This document shows, piece after piece, positions 8,499-17,557 of a stretch of DNA of 64,000 bases. The stretch covers positions 434,001-498,000 of the forward strand of contig CAWAMJ010000002.1 in assembly GCA_963783085.1 (NCBI GenBank), written 5' to 3'. A program made the translations under genes and the position numbers. Within the stretch, counting starts at the first letter, position 1. Each line of letters begins with the position of its first letter. The DNA is from CAVYUC01 sp963783085. GTDB lineage: Bacteria > Bacteroidota > Bacteroidia > Bacteroidales > Prolixibacteraceae. The notes under the pieces are model-generated. The model worked only from the letters and a program-made list of their open reading frames with translations, was not told where the DNA came from and made no database searches.

Positions 8499-9971
8499 TT
8501 AAAACGATTTTGAAATGTTGAGAAGAATTCCGAACGAATTGTAGTAAAGCTGGCCGATATCAAAAGCCGTTTCAACTCCAACGTTCAACTGGTTTTTCAG
8601 GGGTCTGTTTGCTTCCACGTAGGCCGAAAACTGCTTTTTTTGAGGAAAAATACCAAAAGGTGCATCGTGACGGCTTCCCAGCGAATGCCCTTCCCGATTC
8701 GTGCCAAACGTTCCCTGGTTCAAGGAATACGTTGTTTTTACCACCAACGATGTTTCTTGTATTTGTCCTTCGAATCCCAGGTGTATAGCGGCAACCCGGT
8801 TGTTTATGAAATAATCGCCAGGATCACTGGGCAAACCGTCCCTTATCCATTTGCGGGTGCCGATTAACGGGTTTCCAATTCCCAAACCTTTGTACGACCA
8901 ACCATTTGGGTAATTATCGTTGTTGTAATAATTTTCGTCGCCGGAAGGTGTTAGCGGCGACCAAAACTCACCGGCCTGATTTTTTGTAAAAAAGAATTCT
9001 GCCACAATTTTCTTCCAGAAAAACATATTATCATTTGCCGGGCGCGTGTTGGTCAGGCTCACTCCGCTCAGGCCATCGCGCAAATTGGCTAAATGATATA
9101 AAGCGCCGATATCGTAAAAAAACTGGTGATACGCAAACAATCGTAAATCGGGAAATTGGTACTTCAGTCCAAGATCGATTGATCCCAAATGATTGCCGAT
9201 TTTTGACTTGGGAATTTGATTGGTGCCGTAAGCTTTTCCACGAATAACATACCAGTAACGCGTAAAACCCGACAACGTGTAAACGTCGCCAAAATATTCG
9301 GCTTCGCTGCCCCACTGAGCCTGGTGGTTGAATCCGCCAAGCAGCTTCAGGTTCCATTCGGGCTTCCCAAATTGCCCGTAAAACGAAAGCTGGTGAAGAA
9401 ACGTTTTCAGCGTATCTTCACTGCTGTCCATTTTTTGAACGGGAAGATCTCCGAACCAGCCGTGAGCAAAATTTCCCTTAAAAGCAAACAAATGCCCCAG
9501 AAAAGGAATGGTGTAAAATTCCGGAATGCTGATTTCAACCTTGGGAATTCCCAGCGAGTTTCCCGAAACGGCAAAAGCGCCTGTCGACAGGGTAGAATCA
9601 CACAGTCCCAAAATCTCTTTCGAGCGGCCGGCCCTGATTTCAAAAATACTCACTTTGATTTTCCCGTATCCTTCAATTAATGTGAGGTTAGTACGGTCCC
9701 CAATATTTGCGCGCCCTTCGAAAGAAGCGCCCCAATCAAAAAGTTTCTTGTTTTCCGTGTCGTATTCTTTGCCGAACGCTCCGATAAAACCCAACGAGGC
9801 GCCATCGGACGGAATACTTCCGAACCGGTTTGAGCGCAACCAAAACGGAATACGGTCGTTTGTGATGTAGCCGCCGGAAGCTTTAACAAACGAATGGTAC
9901 GTGGTTTCCTGCGCACCAACAGATGTGTAAAGAAGAATTAGTAACGAAACCGGTAAAAAGATGTTTTTCAT
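8499..9971 (-). CDS. Capsule assembly Wzi-like outer-membrane barrel protein
   Basis: 490-residue exported barrel protein of the Wzi/capsule assembly superfamily. It has a cleavable signal peptide (KNIFLPVSLLILLYTSVGA), then SFVKASGGYITNDRIPFWLRSNRFGSIP, the conserved opening of Bacteroidota Wzi-like proteins. Next come GASFEGRANIGD and EIRAGRSKEILG, strand-like motifs seen across the family. It ends in a terminal strand closing with Phe (NSFGILLNISKSF). Wzi of E. coli is a lectin that anchors group 1 capsule, but no capsule genes are adjacent here, so the ligand is unknown. Confidence 0.88.
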   Translation of the reverse strand: MKNIFLPVSLLILLYTSVGAQETTYHSFVKASGGYITNDRIPFWLRSNRFGSIPSDGASLGFIGAFGKEYDTENKKLFDWGASFEGRANIGDRTNLTLIEGYGKIKVSIFEIRAGRSKEILGLCDSTLSTGAFAVSGNSLGIPKVEISIPEFYTIPFLGHLFAFKGNFAHGWFGDLPVQKMDSSEDTLKTFLHQLSFYGQFGKPEWNLKLLGGFNHQAQWGSEAEYFGDVYTLSGFTRYWYVIRGKAYGTNQIPKSKIGNHLGSIDLGLKYQFPDLRLFAYHQFFYDIGALYHLANLRDGLSGVSLTNTRPANDNMFFWKKIVAEFFFTKNQAGEFWSPLTPSGDENYYNNDNYPNGWSYKGLGIGNPLIGTRKWIRDGLPSDPGDYFINNRVAAIHLGFEGQIQETSLVVKTTYSLNQGTFGTNREGHSLGSRHDAPFGIFPQKKQFSAYVEANRPLKNQLNVGVETAFDIGQLYYNSFGILLNISKSF

Positions 9972-10166
9972 TTTAAATGCGTAAAGTCAGGTTTATGCAC
10001 TGTAACAACAACGTTAATGGCCGGTGAAAGTTTGCCCCAACGTCAAATTACGATAATAATTCCTTGAACGAAAATATTTCCTTTATTGTTACTTCTAAAA
10101 TTGGCCGGACGGATGATATTTACACCTGGTTGGAAAAATTATTTGTATGAATATTAAACAAATCAC

Positions 10167-10736
10167 ATGGGCAGCAAAAAGGAATTGTCGCCGGAACAAA
10201 AAACCGAACTGCTTCGCATCCTAAAAAGCCGTTTCATGAAAAACAAGGGACGGCACAGCGGTTTGGAATGGGTTGAAATAGAAGCAAAACTCAATGAACG
10301 GACCTCGGCAGAAAAGCTCTGGTCGCTGAACCAGATGGAACAAACCGGTGGCGAACCGGATGTTATCGGTCATGATAACAAAACCGGCGAATACATTTTT
10401 TTCGATTGTTCCAGGGAAAGTCCGAAAGGGCGCCGAAGCCTTTGCTACGATCGTGCCGCGCTGGAATCAAGGAAAGAACATAAACCGAAAAACAGTGCGG
10501 TTGATTTGGCAACTTCCATGGGAATCGAACTGTTAACTGAAGAACAGTATCGGGAGTTACAGAAACTCGGCGAATTTGATTTAAAAACCTCGAGCTGGGT
10601 AAAAACCCCCGAAGACATCCGAAAACCGGGTGGCGCGGTTTTTTGCGATCGCCGGTATGGTAGCGTTTTTTTGTATCACAACGGAGCAGAATCGTATTAT
10701 GCAGCAAGGGGTTTCCGGGGCCGGTTGAAAGTTTGA
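10167..10736 (+). CDS. DUF4256 domain-containing protein
   Basis: 189-residue soluble protein that is full-length for DUF4256. Typical blocks are LLRILKSRFMKNKGRHSGLEW, MEQTGGEPDVIG, GRRSLCYDRAALESRKE, SAVDLATSMGIELLTEEQYR, and a C-terminus with GSVFLYHNGAESYYAARGFRG. The GEPDVIG and CYDR segments are invariant in members I recognise. The function is unknown, and it is monocistronic. Confidence 0.9.
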   Translation: MGSKKELSPEQKTELLRILKSRFMKNKGRHSGLEWVEIEAKLNERTSAEKLWSLNQMEQTGGEPDVIGHDNKTGEYIFFDCSRESPKGRRSLCYDRAALESRKEHKPKNSAVDLATSMGIELLTEEQYRELQKLGEFDLKTSSWVKTPEDIRKPGGAVFCDRRYGSVFLYHNGAESYYAARGFRGRLKV

Positions 10737-10749
10737 AAATGTAATCTTG

Positions 10750-10870
10750 ATTTCTAAAATCATCGCCCTTTCAGACGATGCTATTACCTGCCGGGGCATC
10801 GCCCCTTGAAAAGAGTCCTGTAAGGACGGCACGTAAAAGCGCAACGCGGAAGCGCTGCGAATCGAACGCA
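10750..10870. repeat. Cluster of short intergenic palindromes, Bacteroidota interspersed type
   Basis: Non-coding stretch with four short inverted repeats in 120 bp: CATCG...CGATG, GGGGC-atc-GCCCC, GTCCT-gta-AGGAC and an imperfect GCG-rich arm pair near 10840-10860. It shares the ATTACCTGC word and a 'TCCtGTAaGGA'-type hairpin with the element at 19495-19615, so both appear to belong to one repeat family. No ORF is present. Confidence 0.55.
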
Positions 10871-10946
10871 GGAAGTTAGATTTATGATTGTCACAATGTA
10901 AGTGAAATACATCATTTATGATCTCAATACATTAAAAGAGTTATCC

Positions 10947-11396
10947 ATGAAAAGAACAGCATTTATTCTTCTAATAATCCTTTTTATCCCGATGGATATT
11001 TTTTCGCAGAACACAAACACCGATACCAATAGGCAGGAAGCAATTCAAACATTAATTGAAAAATACACCCGTTCGAGGGAAACAAGTGACACGACTGCGC
11101 TCAAAAGCATTCTGACGTCCGATATTGATCAACTGGTTTCATCCGGTGAATGGCGAATTGGGATTCAGGCAGCAACCAAAGGCATGCTGCGAAGTTCTGC
11201 CGGTAATCCGGGTGAAAGAACAATTAACGTCGATAAAATTCGCTTTTTAAATGAGGAGAGTGCGATTGTTGATTCCAGGTATGAGATTCGAAACGCAGAC
11301 GGCACTACCCGGAGAATGTGGAGTTCGTTTATTGTTGTTTACGAAAATAACACCTGGAAAATAACCGCGATCAGAAATATGCTTCCGGCAGGTTAA
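10947..11396 (+). CDS. Exported SnoaL/NTF2-like (DUF4440-type) protein
   Basis: 149 residues with a signal peptide (KRTAFILLIILFIPMDIFSQ). The NTF2-like fold follows: helix RQEAIQTLIEKYTRSRETSD, then TTALKSILTSDIDQL, and C-terminal strands (RFLNEESAIVDSRYEIR, WSSFIVVYENNTWKITAIRNML). This is the DUF4440/SgcJ arrangement. No catalytic residues can be inferred. The ATG at 10947 was chosen because it begins the signal peptide; an earlier in-frame start at 10902 would add a non-hydrophobic extension. Confidence 0.82.
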   Translation: MKRTAFILLIILFIPMDIFSQNTNTDTNRQEAIQTLIEKYTRSRETSDTTALKSILTSDIDQLVSSGEWRIGIQAATKGMLRSSAGNPGERTINVDKIRFLNEESAIVDSRYEIRNADGTTRRMWSSFIVVYENNTWKITAIRNMLPAG

Positions 11397-11450
11397 ATTA
11401 AAAATGATATTTATTCTGCTTTAACTGATTGAAACCGGGAACGTATTTTT

Positions 11451-13217
11451 TCAGCTTGCCATTTTTCCCTTCATCAGCATATCCACTGCATCTTTCAGCG
11501 AACCGGCGCGGGTTACATTTCCGGAATTGACAAAGTAGATAACATCGGCGTTGGCAATGGTGTTCAGCCGGTGTGCAATGATGACTTTCGTGGTCGATTC
11601 CGGCAATTTCTGCAGAATTTCATCGAGGAGCTTTTCAGTAACCGTATCAATGTTGGCCGTGGCTTCGTCGAGGATGAGCAAATCGGGTTTGCGCAATACT
11701 GCCCGCATGAATGCAATCAGTTGTTTCTGGCCCAGGCTGATCCCGTCGCCCGAAACATCGACTTTGGTATCGAGGCCGGCATCGAACCGCAGCAGCAACG
11801 ATTCCAGTCCGGCGTCCCGGAAAATATTCATCAGCTCTTCATTAGGCGCTTCGGCATATCCATCGTTTCCGTACAAAATATTTTCCCGGATAGTTCCGCT
11901 GAACAAAAACGGATCCTGCAAAATAAAACCGATTTTTTTCACCCGCTCGTCCGCAGAAAAAGATCGAATGTCTTCGCCATTGAGTAAAACCGTTCCTTTG
12001 GTCGGATCGTACAACCGCGCAATTAACGATGCGGTAGTTGTTTTTCCGCCGCCGGTTGGTCCTACAAACGCATAGGTTTTTCCTTTTTTCAGGTTGAAGG
12101 TGATTTTATGCAACACTTCGCTTCCGTTGGGATAAGAGAACGAAACGTCGCGGAAAGAAACCAGTGTGGCAGTTTCGTCCACGCCGTTGGAGGCAATTTT
12201 CGGAAGGTTATTTTCCATATCCAGAATTTTTCGAATGCGTTCCCAGGCTGCCAGCGCCACCTGAAAACTGGCCCATAACGAAGCCAGTTGCCGGAGCGGG
12301 TTGTAAAAACTATTTACATACGCAATAAAACTGATTAAAAGCCCGATGGTAAATTCCCCCAATGAGATAAAGTAAATTCCCAACGCCAGCACTATCAGTA
12401 ATCCGAGGTTTGAAAACAGCGTATAGACAGGCAGAAAGGTATTGTTGGCTATACCGGCTTTAACAGCGGCTTTGTAGTTCTTGTGGTTTACCACAGCAAA
12501 CCGTTGCCGGAAATAATCGCGGCGGTTAAAGGCCACCACCACTTTAAAATTGTTCAAACTCTCCTGTACCTCGGAACTTAAATCCCCTACCCGCCCCAAA
12601 CTTTCGGAATTCTTTCTTTTTACCCATGCCGAAACAAGCTGGGTAAACACGAAAATCAGAATTGCAGGCGAAAGCGCTGCAGCGCCCAGTTCAAAATGAA
12701 TGGCAATCAGGAAAATCCCGGAACCAATCATGATTAAAATAGCCCGCAAAAACTGCATCAGCGACTGTGAAAAAAACTGATTGATTTTCTCGGAATCGTT
12801 ATTAATCCGCGATATCAAATCGCCCGTTTTGTTCTGGTTGAAAAAATCGTAAGGAAGTTCCTGAAGTTTGCTGAACACGGAATTCCGCAGGTTGTATAAC
12901 ATCCGCTGTCCCACAGAACCCATGAGTTTGGTTTGCAAATAACCGGCCCCGAGCGCCACAATATACATTACGAGTAAAATTCCGCTAAAAACCAGCACTC
13001 CGTGAAACTGGCCGGTGCGAACATAATTATCCACCGTTTTCCCAATGATAATTGGTCCGCCGAGGTTCAGCACAGCGGTAACCACCATCGCAACAAAAGC
13101 TGTAATCAGTGTTTTTTTCTCCTCCACCATGTGGGCCACCAGACTTTTCAGTGATTTGAAGCCCAGCCGCTTTTTCTTCTTCCTCTTTTCTTCAACCGTA
13201 TTAAGATTGTAATTCAT
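11451..13217 (-). CDS. ABC exporter subunit with intact catalytic motifs
   Basis: 588-residue half-transporter: six-TM exporter domain (residues ~35-325) followed by a nucleotide-binding domain. Visible motifs are Walker A GPTGGGKTT, Q-loop FILQDPFLFSG, a variant signature GISLGQKQ (canonical LSGGQ), Walker B LLILDEATANID with the catalytic Glu, and H-loop IIAHRL. The ATG at 13217 overlaps the end of the upstream ABC gene by 17 bp, so the two are translationally coupled and should form a heterodimer. The substrate (lipid or drug) cannot be told from sequence. Confidence 0.93.
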   Translation of the reverse strand: MNYNLNTVEEKRKKKKRLGFKSLKSLVAHMVEEKKTLITAFVAMVVTAVLNLGGPIIIGKTVDNYVRTGQFHGVLVFSGILLVMYIVALGAGYLQTKLMGSVGQRMLYNLRNSVFSKLQELPYDFFNQNKTGDLISRINNDSEKINQFFSQSLMQFLRAILIMIGSGIFLIAIHFELGAAALSPAILIFVFTQLVSAWVKRKNSESLGRVGDLSSEVQESLNNFKVVVAFNRRDYFRQRFAVVNHKNYKAAVKAGIANNTFLPVYTLFSNLGLLIVLALGIYFISLGEFTIGLLISFIAYVNSFYNPLRQLASLWASFQVALAAWERIRKILDMENNLPKIASNGVDETATLVSFRDVSFSYPNGSEVLHKITFNLKKGKTYAFVGPTGGGKTTTASLIARLYDPTKGTVLLNGEDIRSFSADERVKKIGFILQDPFLFSGTIRENILYGNDGYAEAPNEELMNIFRDAGLESLLLRFDAGLDTKVDVSGDGISLGQKQLIAFMRAVLRKPDLLILDEATANIDTVTEKLLDEILQKLPESTTKVIIAHRLNTIANADVIYFVNSGNVTRAGSLKDAVDMLMKGKMAS

Positions 13218-14955
13218 AATGACTCGTGCTTCGTTGTGATTCGTAAATCTGTACGTATTCCGGACAGGTTGCCAGCAGTTTTTCGTGTTTCCCGGTGGCA
13301 ATCAGTTCGCCTTCCATCAGCAAAATGATTTGGTCGAAATCCTTTACCGGACTGATTTTCTGTGTCACGGAAACCAGCGTCAAATCCGGGTAATTCTGTT
13401 GCACATTCCCTAATATTTTTTGTTCGGTTTGCTGATCGACGCGCGCGGTAAAATCATCGAGCAGCAAAATTTTCGGATTCAAAGCCAGCGCCCGGGCCAG
13501 CATAATCCGCTGTTTTTGTCCGCCGGAAAGACTCGTTCCCCGTTCGGAAACCAGTGTATCCAGCTTTTGGGGCAACGTGCCGATAAATTCTTTCAATTCG
13601 GCTGTATCAATCGCCTTTTGCAATGATTCGTCGGTTACCACATTGCTGAATGCAATATTTTCCCGCAGGCTCAGGTTGAACATGACACTGTCCTGGAACA
13701 CAAAACCAATCTGCGTATGAAACAATTCTTTGTTGAATTCATTGATATTGATTTCGTCAAATAAAACCGAGCCTTCATCCGGTTTTATTAAACTGGTAAG
13801 CAAATAAAGTAACTGGGTTTTTCCTGCGGCCGTAGGTCCGATGATTGCAGTTTTTGAACCCGGTTCAATATTTAGCGAAATCTCTTTTAATGCCGGTTTT
13901 CCATCGTAAAAAACCGACACGTTTTTCAGTTTGATGTTCCCCTGCAATGGTTTTTCAACAGTTCCGGTGTCGGCAGTTTCTTTGGCTTCCAGTACTGAAT
14001 TGATGCGTTCGTACGATGCGCTTGCCGACGCAATCAGGTTACTGATAAAACCGAGAACAATGATGGGAAAAATCAGCAGCGCTACGTAACTGTTGAACGC
14101 TGTAAAATCGCCGAGCGACAAGTTGCCCGATATCACCAGATGACCACCCAGCGTCAGAATGGTCAGCGTGGCCAGGTTCGCAAAAAAAGTAATTAGCGGA
14201 ATTAATGTGGCAAACAAAGTTACAATTGAAATTCCAATGTCGCGGGCCTCGGCGCTGGCATCCAGAAATTTCCGGTATTCCAGTTGCTGCGAATTGATGA
14301 CGCGGATGATTGCCGCACCCAAAATACTTTCGTTGATGACCCGGTTCAGCCAGTCAATAACCTCGCGGCTACGGGTGAAAAGAACCCGCACTTTCTTCAA
14401 AATAAAATAGAAAACCACGCCCACCATCGGAATGACAAAAAGCACCGGCAATGCCAGCCGCCAGTTGATGATGAGCAAAAAAACTGAAGTTCCTATAATC
14501 ATAAAAACAGAAGAAATCATGGAGGAAATTCCGGTCGAAATAAAAACCTTTACCGAATCCATGTCGGAGGTAAGATTGGTAAGCAGCTTCGATGGATTTG
14601 CTTCCTGAATGAAAGCAAAGCTCTGCCGCGAAATTTTATCGGATACTTTTTTCCGAAGGTTAAACCCGACCCGTTCGGCAGTAAAAGTTTGCACCACGGT
14701 TTGCAAAACCGTAAAAACAAAAATCACCGAAGTGGCAATCAGAAATTCAGTTAAAATGGTTTTCAGAACGTAATTTCCCGATGTATAGGAATCGATTCCG
14801 TGTGAAATAATTTTTGGGATGACCAGGTTGGCTGCATTACTTATCAACGCGAAAATAACGAGTAAAACAATCATGCCTTTGTATGGCTTCAATAGTGAGA
14901 ATAAACTTGCTTTCCCTTTTTTTACCGATTTGCCTTTTCCCTTTTTTTGTCCCAT
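13201..14955 (-). CDS. ABC exporter subunit with degenerate Walker B and H-loop
   Basis: 584-residue half-transporter and partner of the following ABC gene. It starts with a lysine-rich stretch, then six TM helices and an NBD with Walker A GPTAAGKTQ and a perfect signature LSGGQKQR. The catalytic Glu of Walker B is Asp (LLLDDFTA), and the H-loop His is replaced by Gln (VSVTQKI). This is the asymmetry of heterodimeric exporters such as TM287/288, in which one of the two ATP sites hydrolyses poorly. ATG 14955 was preferred over an upstream TTG at 14958. Confidence 0.93.
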   Translation of the reverse strand: MGQKKGKGKSVKKGKASLFSLLKPYKGMIVLLVIFALISNAANLVIPKIISHGIDSYTSGNYVLKTILTEFLIATSVIFVFTVLQTVVQTFTAERVGFNLRKKVSDKISRQSFAFIQEANPSKLLTNLTSDMDSVKVFISTGISSMISSVFMIIGTSVFLLIINWRLALPVLFVIPMVGVVFYFILKKVRVLFTRSREVIDWLNRVINESILGAAIIRVINSQQLEYRKFLDASAEARDIGISIVTLFATLIPLITFFANLATLTILTLGGHLVISGNLSLGDFTAFNSYVALLIFPIIVLGFISNLIASASASYERINSVLEAKETADTGTVEKPLQGNIKLKNVSVFYDGKPALKEISLNIEPGSKTAIIGPTAAGKTQLLYLLTSLIKPDEGSVLFDEININEFNKELFHTQIGFVFQDSVMFNLSLRENIAFSNVVTDESLQKAIDTAELKEFIGTLPQKLDTLVSERGTSLSGGQKQRIMLARALALNPKILLLDDFTARVDQQTEQKILGNVQQNYPDLTLVSVTQKISPVKDFDQIILLMEGELIATGKHEKLLATCPEYVQIYESQRSTSHYELQS

Positions 14956-15196
14956 CAATTTTTAAATTTTCAACCTGCAAAGAAAACCCAAAACAGTTTA
15001 ATTAGCACTTTTCTGCAAAAAAACTTTGAGCGATTCCGACAGAAATTCATGTTGGTTTCAACCCGAATTATTCATGTTTATAAGAATTCACGAACTGTTC
15101 AGGTTAACCGGCGGAATCAAAATCCGTTTTAGTCCAGGTATTAAAACTAAACGGCGCGGGAAAGGTTCAGAACACGTAAATGAAAGTGTGGAATCA

Positions 15197-16597
15197 TTAT
15201 TCCATTCGCACGATACGGGGATGAAAAACACCTAGCACTTCCACCAAATCCTGCTGGTGTTTCATCACTTCACGAATGTCTTTGTATACAAAAGGCGATT
15301 CGTCGATGCCGCCGCCCAGCAACTCCACACCCTTTTCGGACAGGTATTTTTTCAGTTGGCTGTCGGTGAAAGATTTTTTGGCCTGATTGCGCGACATCAA
15401 TCGTCCGGCGCCATGTGCTGCCGACTGCAGCGAATTTTCATTCCCTTTGCCTTTCACAATGAATGCCGGAGATGCCATCGTTCCCGGAATGATGCCAAGA
15501 TCACCGGTTCCGGCGGGAGTTGCCCCTTTGCGATGAATAATTATTTCTTCTCCGTTAGCCAGTTTTTCCTTCCATGCAAAATTGTGGTGGTTTTCAATGA
15601 TGGTCAGCGGTTTTTCACCAAAGGCTTTTGCCAGCCTGTTGTGAATAATCCGATGGTTTGTGTGCGAATATTCACCGGCCAATTGCATCGCAGCCCAGTA
15701 TTCCTGTCCTTCTTCAGAATTAAGATCGAGCCATGCCAGCTTTGCCGACTCCCCCGAAAGTTCCAGTTTTTCCTTTGCAATTTGTGTATAATGCTTACAA
15801 ACTTCGGCGCCAAAATTTCGTGAACCGGAGTGGCTCAGCACTGCAAAATATTCTCCGGGTTCCAGGTTTAACAATCCGGAAAGTTCATTGATTTCAACAA
15901 AACCGACATCCACAAAATGATTTCCATGGCCGGAAGTTCCCAATTGTTCCGCAAACTTTCTGTGCAGCGATTTCAGAAATTTTATTTCGCTGAATTCCTT
16001 TCTTTCCAAAATCTCAACATCGTCCAAATCTTTATATTCTGCGAGTCCGAAACGGGTTTCATTCCACAGGATTTTTTTAATCCGATCGCGTTCGCCGGCA
16101 ATTTTTTTGGGCGAAATGGGAAAAACCGACAAACACATCCGGCAGCCAATATCCATTCCCACGCCGTATGGAATTACAGCGTTATATGTTGCCAGCACGC
16201 CGCCAATGGGCAATCCGTAACCCAGATGTGCATCGGGCATCAGCGCACCTTTCACGGAAACCGGCAGCTTCATTGCCGTTTGCATCTGTTCCACCGCAGC
16301 CGGATCGATATTCTCTTCACCATAAATTTGGAATTCCAGTGCATTTTTGTTCAACCGGACCTTCTTCTTTTTTTCCGGTTTCGGTTTTTTGACCAGCAAT
16401 TGTACCAGTACGCCAAAAACAGGGTCGGAGGAATAATTCTCCGGGTTCAGGTGAATTTTTTCCAGCAGCTCCAAAACCTCCGCTTTCTGCGAGCGCCGGA
16501 AATGCTTTCCCGCCAGGTTAATGGCCAGTGAAATAGCCCGGTCGTGTGAATAGCCAATCCGTTTTAGTTCCTTCCCGCTTAATTTCAATTTTTTCAT
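15197..16597 (-). CDS. rtcB: RtcB family RNA-splicing ligase
   Basis: 466-residue RtcB. In characterised members it joins 2',3'-cyclic phosphate (or 3'-phosphate) and 5'-OH RNA ends through a histidine-GMP intermediate with Mn2+. Visible motifs are MPDAHLGYGLPIGGV, VGMDIGCRMC (metal-binding Cys), GTSGHGNHF, LSHSGSRNFG, ENHHNF, and the guanylylation motif QSAAHGAGRLMSR. It ends with DVVEVLG-like FHPRIVRME. No archease or RtcA gene is adjacent. ATG 16597 is preferred; ATG 16627 in frame is possible and would add ten residues. It is divergent from the Nif3-like gene. Confidence 0.93.
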   Translation of the reverse strand: MKKLKLSGKELKRIGYSHDRAISLAINLAGKHFRRSQKAEVLELLEKIHLNPENYSSDPVFGVLVQLLVKKPKPEKKKKVRLNKNALEFQIYGEENIDPAAVEQMQTAMKLPVSVKGALMPDAHLGYGLPIGGVLATYNAVIPYGVGMDIGCRMCLSVFPISPKKIAGERDRIKKILWNETRFGLAEYKDLDDVEILERKEFSEIKFLKSLHRKFAEQLGTSGHGNHFVDVGFVEINELSGLLNLEPGEYFAVLSHSGSRNFGAEVCKHYTQIAKEKLELSGESAKLAWLDLNSEEGQEYWAAMQLAGEYSHTNHRIIHNRLAKAFGEKPLTIIENHHNFAWKEKLANGEEIIIHRKGATPAGTGDLGIIPGTMASPAFIVKGKGNENSLQSAAHGAGRLMSRNQAKKSFTDSQLKKYLSEKGVELLGGGIDESPFVYKDIREVMKHQQDLVEVLGVFHPRIVRME

Positions 16598-16656
16598 ATT
16601 CCCGATTTGCCACTGGTAAAAAACCATTACTTTTAGGGTGAATCAATAAACATATT

Positions 16657-17514
16657 ATGAAAACGAAAATAGCAATTGCATTGTTTCTGGCAGCGCCTTT
16701 ATTCGCCATTTCCCAGAAACAAACCCCGAAAACACCCGAAGATGTTGTAAATCTCATCAAAGAACACATAACCTGCGACTGGGCCGCCGAAACCGTTGAT
16801 AAATTTAAAGCCGGAAATCCTCAAACTGAACTAAAAGGAATCGCTACCTGCATGTTCGCCGACATGGCAGTTTTAAAAAAAGCCGTTGATAAAGGATGCA
16901 ACTTTATCATTACTCACGAACCGGTTTTTTACAACCACCTCGATGAAACCACTTCTTTCAAAAACGACGCGGTTTTCGAAGACAAAATGAAATTCATAAA
17001 AGAAAACAACCTGGTCATTTTCCGGTTTCACGATCACATTCACCGCACCGAACCTGATGGGATTTCGGCTGGGATGATTGACAAAATGGGGCTGAAAAAA
17101 TATGCCGTGAATGGTTCGCAGGAATTTTTCCGAATTCCTGAAACCACGGTCGGAAATTTTTCAAACGAATTAAAAAAGAAATTCGGAATGGAAAGCATCC
17201 GGGTAATTGGGAATCCGAAAATGGAATTCAGCAAACTGGCATTTATGGCGGGCGCTCCCGGCGGACAATCGCACATTAAAACGCTGCAATACCCGCAGGT
17301 GGAAGTTTTAATCGCAGGCGAAGCTCCCGAGTGGGAAACCTATCTGTACGCCAACGATGCGGTTGAACAGGGTAAAAACAAAGCAGTGATTTTTCTGGGG
17401 CACATCAAATCCGAGGAATCAGGAATGAAATACTGTGCAGACTGGCTAAATAATTTTATTGAAGGCGTTCCGGTTATTTTTATTGAAGACGGGCCCAATT
17501 TTCACACACTTTAA
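16657..17514 (+). CDS. Exported Nif3-like dinuclear metal-centre protein
   Basis: 285-residue Nif3/DUF34-like protein. Metal-binding motifs are present: ITHEPVFYNHLD (near residue 90), RFHDHIHRTEPDG (near 125) and LGHIKSEESGM near the C-terminus. Unlike the usual cytoplasmic Nif3 proteins it begins with a clear signal peptide (KTKIAIALFLAAPLFAISQ), so it should act in the periplasm. Nif3 substrates are unknown in general. It is followed closely by the alginate-lyase-like gene (44 bp), with which it may be co-transcribed. Confidence 0.85.
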   Translation: MKTKIAIALFLAAPLFAISQKQTPKTPEDVVNLIKEHITCDWAAETVDKFKAGNPQTELKGIATCMFADMAVLKKAVDKGCNFIITHEPVFYNHLDETTSFKNDAVFEDKMKFIKENNLVIFRFHDHIHRTEPDGISAGMIDKMGLKKYAVNGSQEFFRIPETTVGNFSNELKKKFGMESIRVIGNPKMEFSKLAFMAGAPGGQSHIKTLQYPQVEVLIAGEAPEWETYLYANDAVEQGKNKAVIFLGHIKSEESGMKYCADWLNNFIEGVPVIFIEDGPNFHTL

Positions 17515-17557
17515 TCTGTTTTTCCAAAGAAACACAACTTTTAAGAACTGGTTTACA

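Noticed and set aside
15010..15196. Possible small RNA or ORF in the spacer between the ABC exporter and rtcB
   Set aside because: Short ORFs here have no start context or conserved composition, and no strong hairpin was seen.
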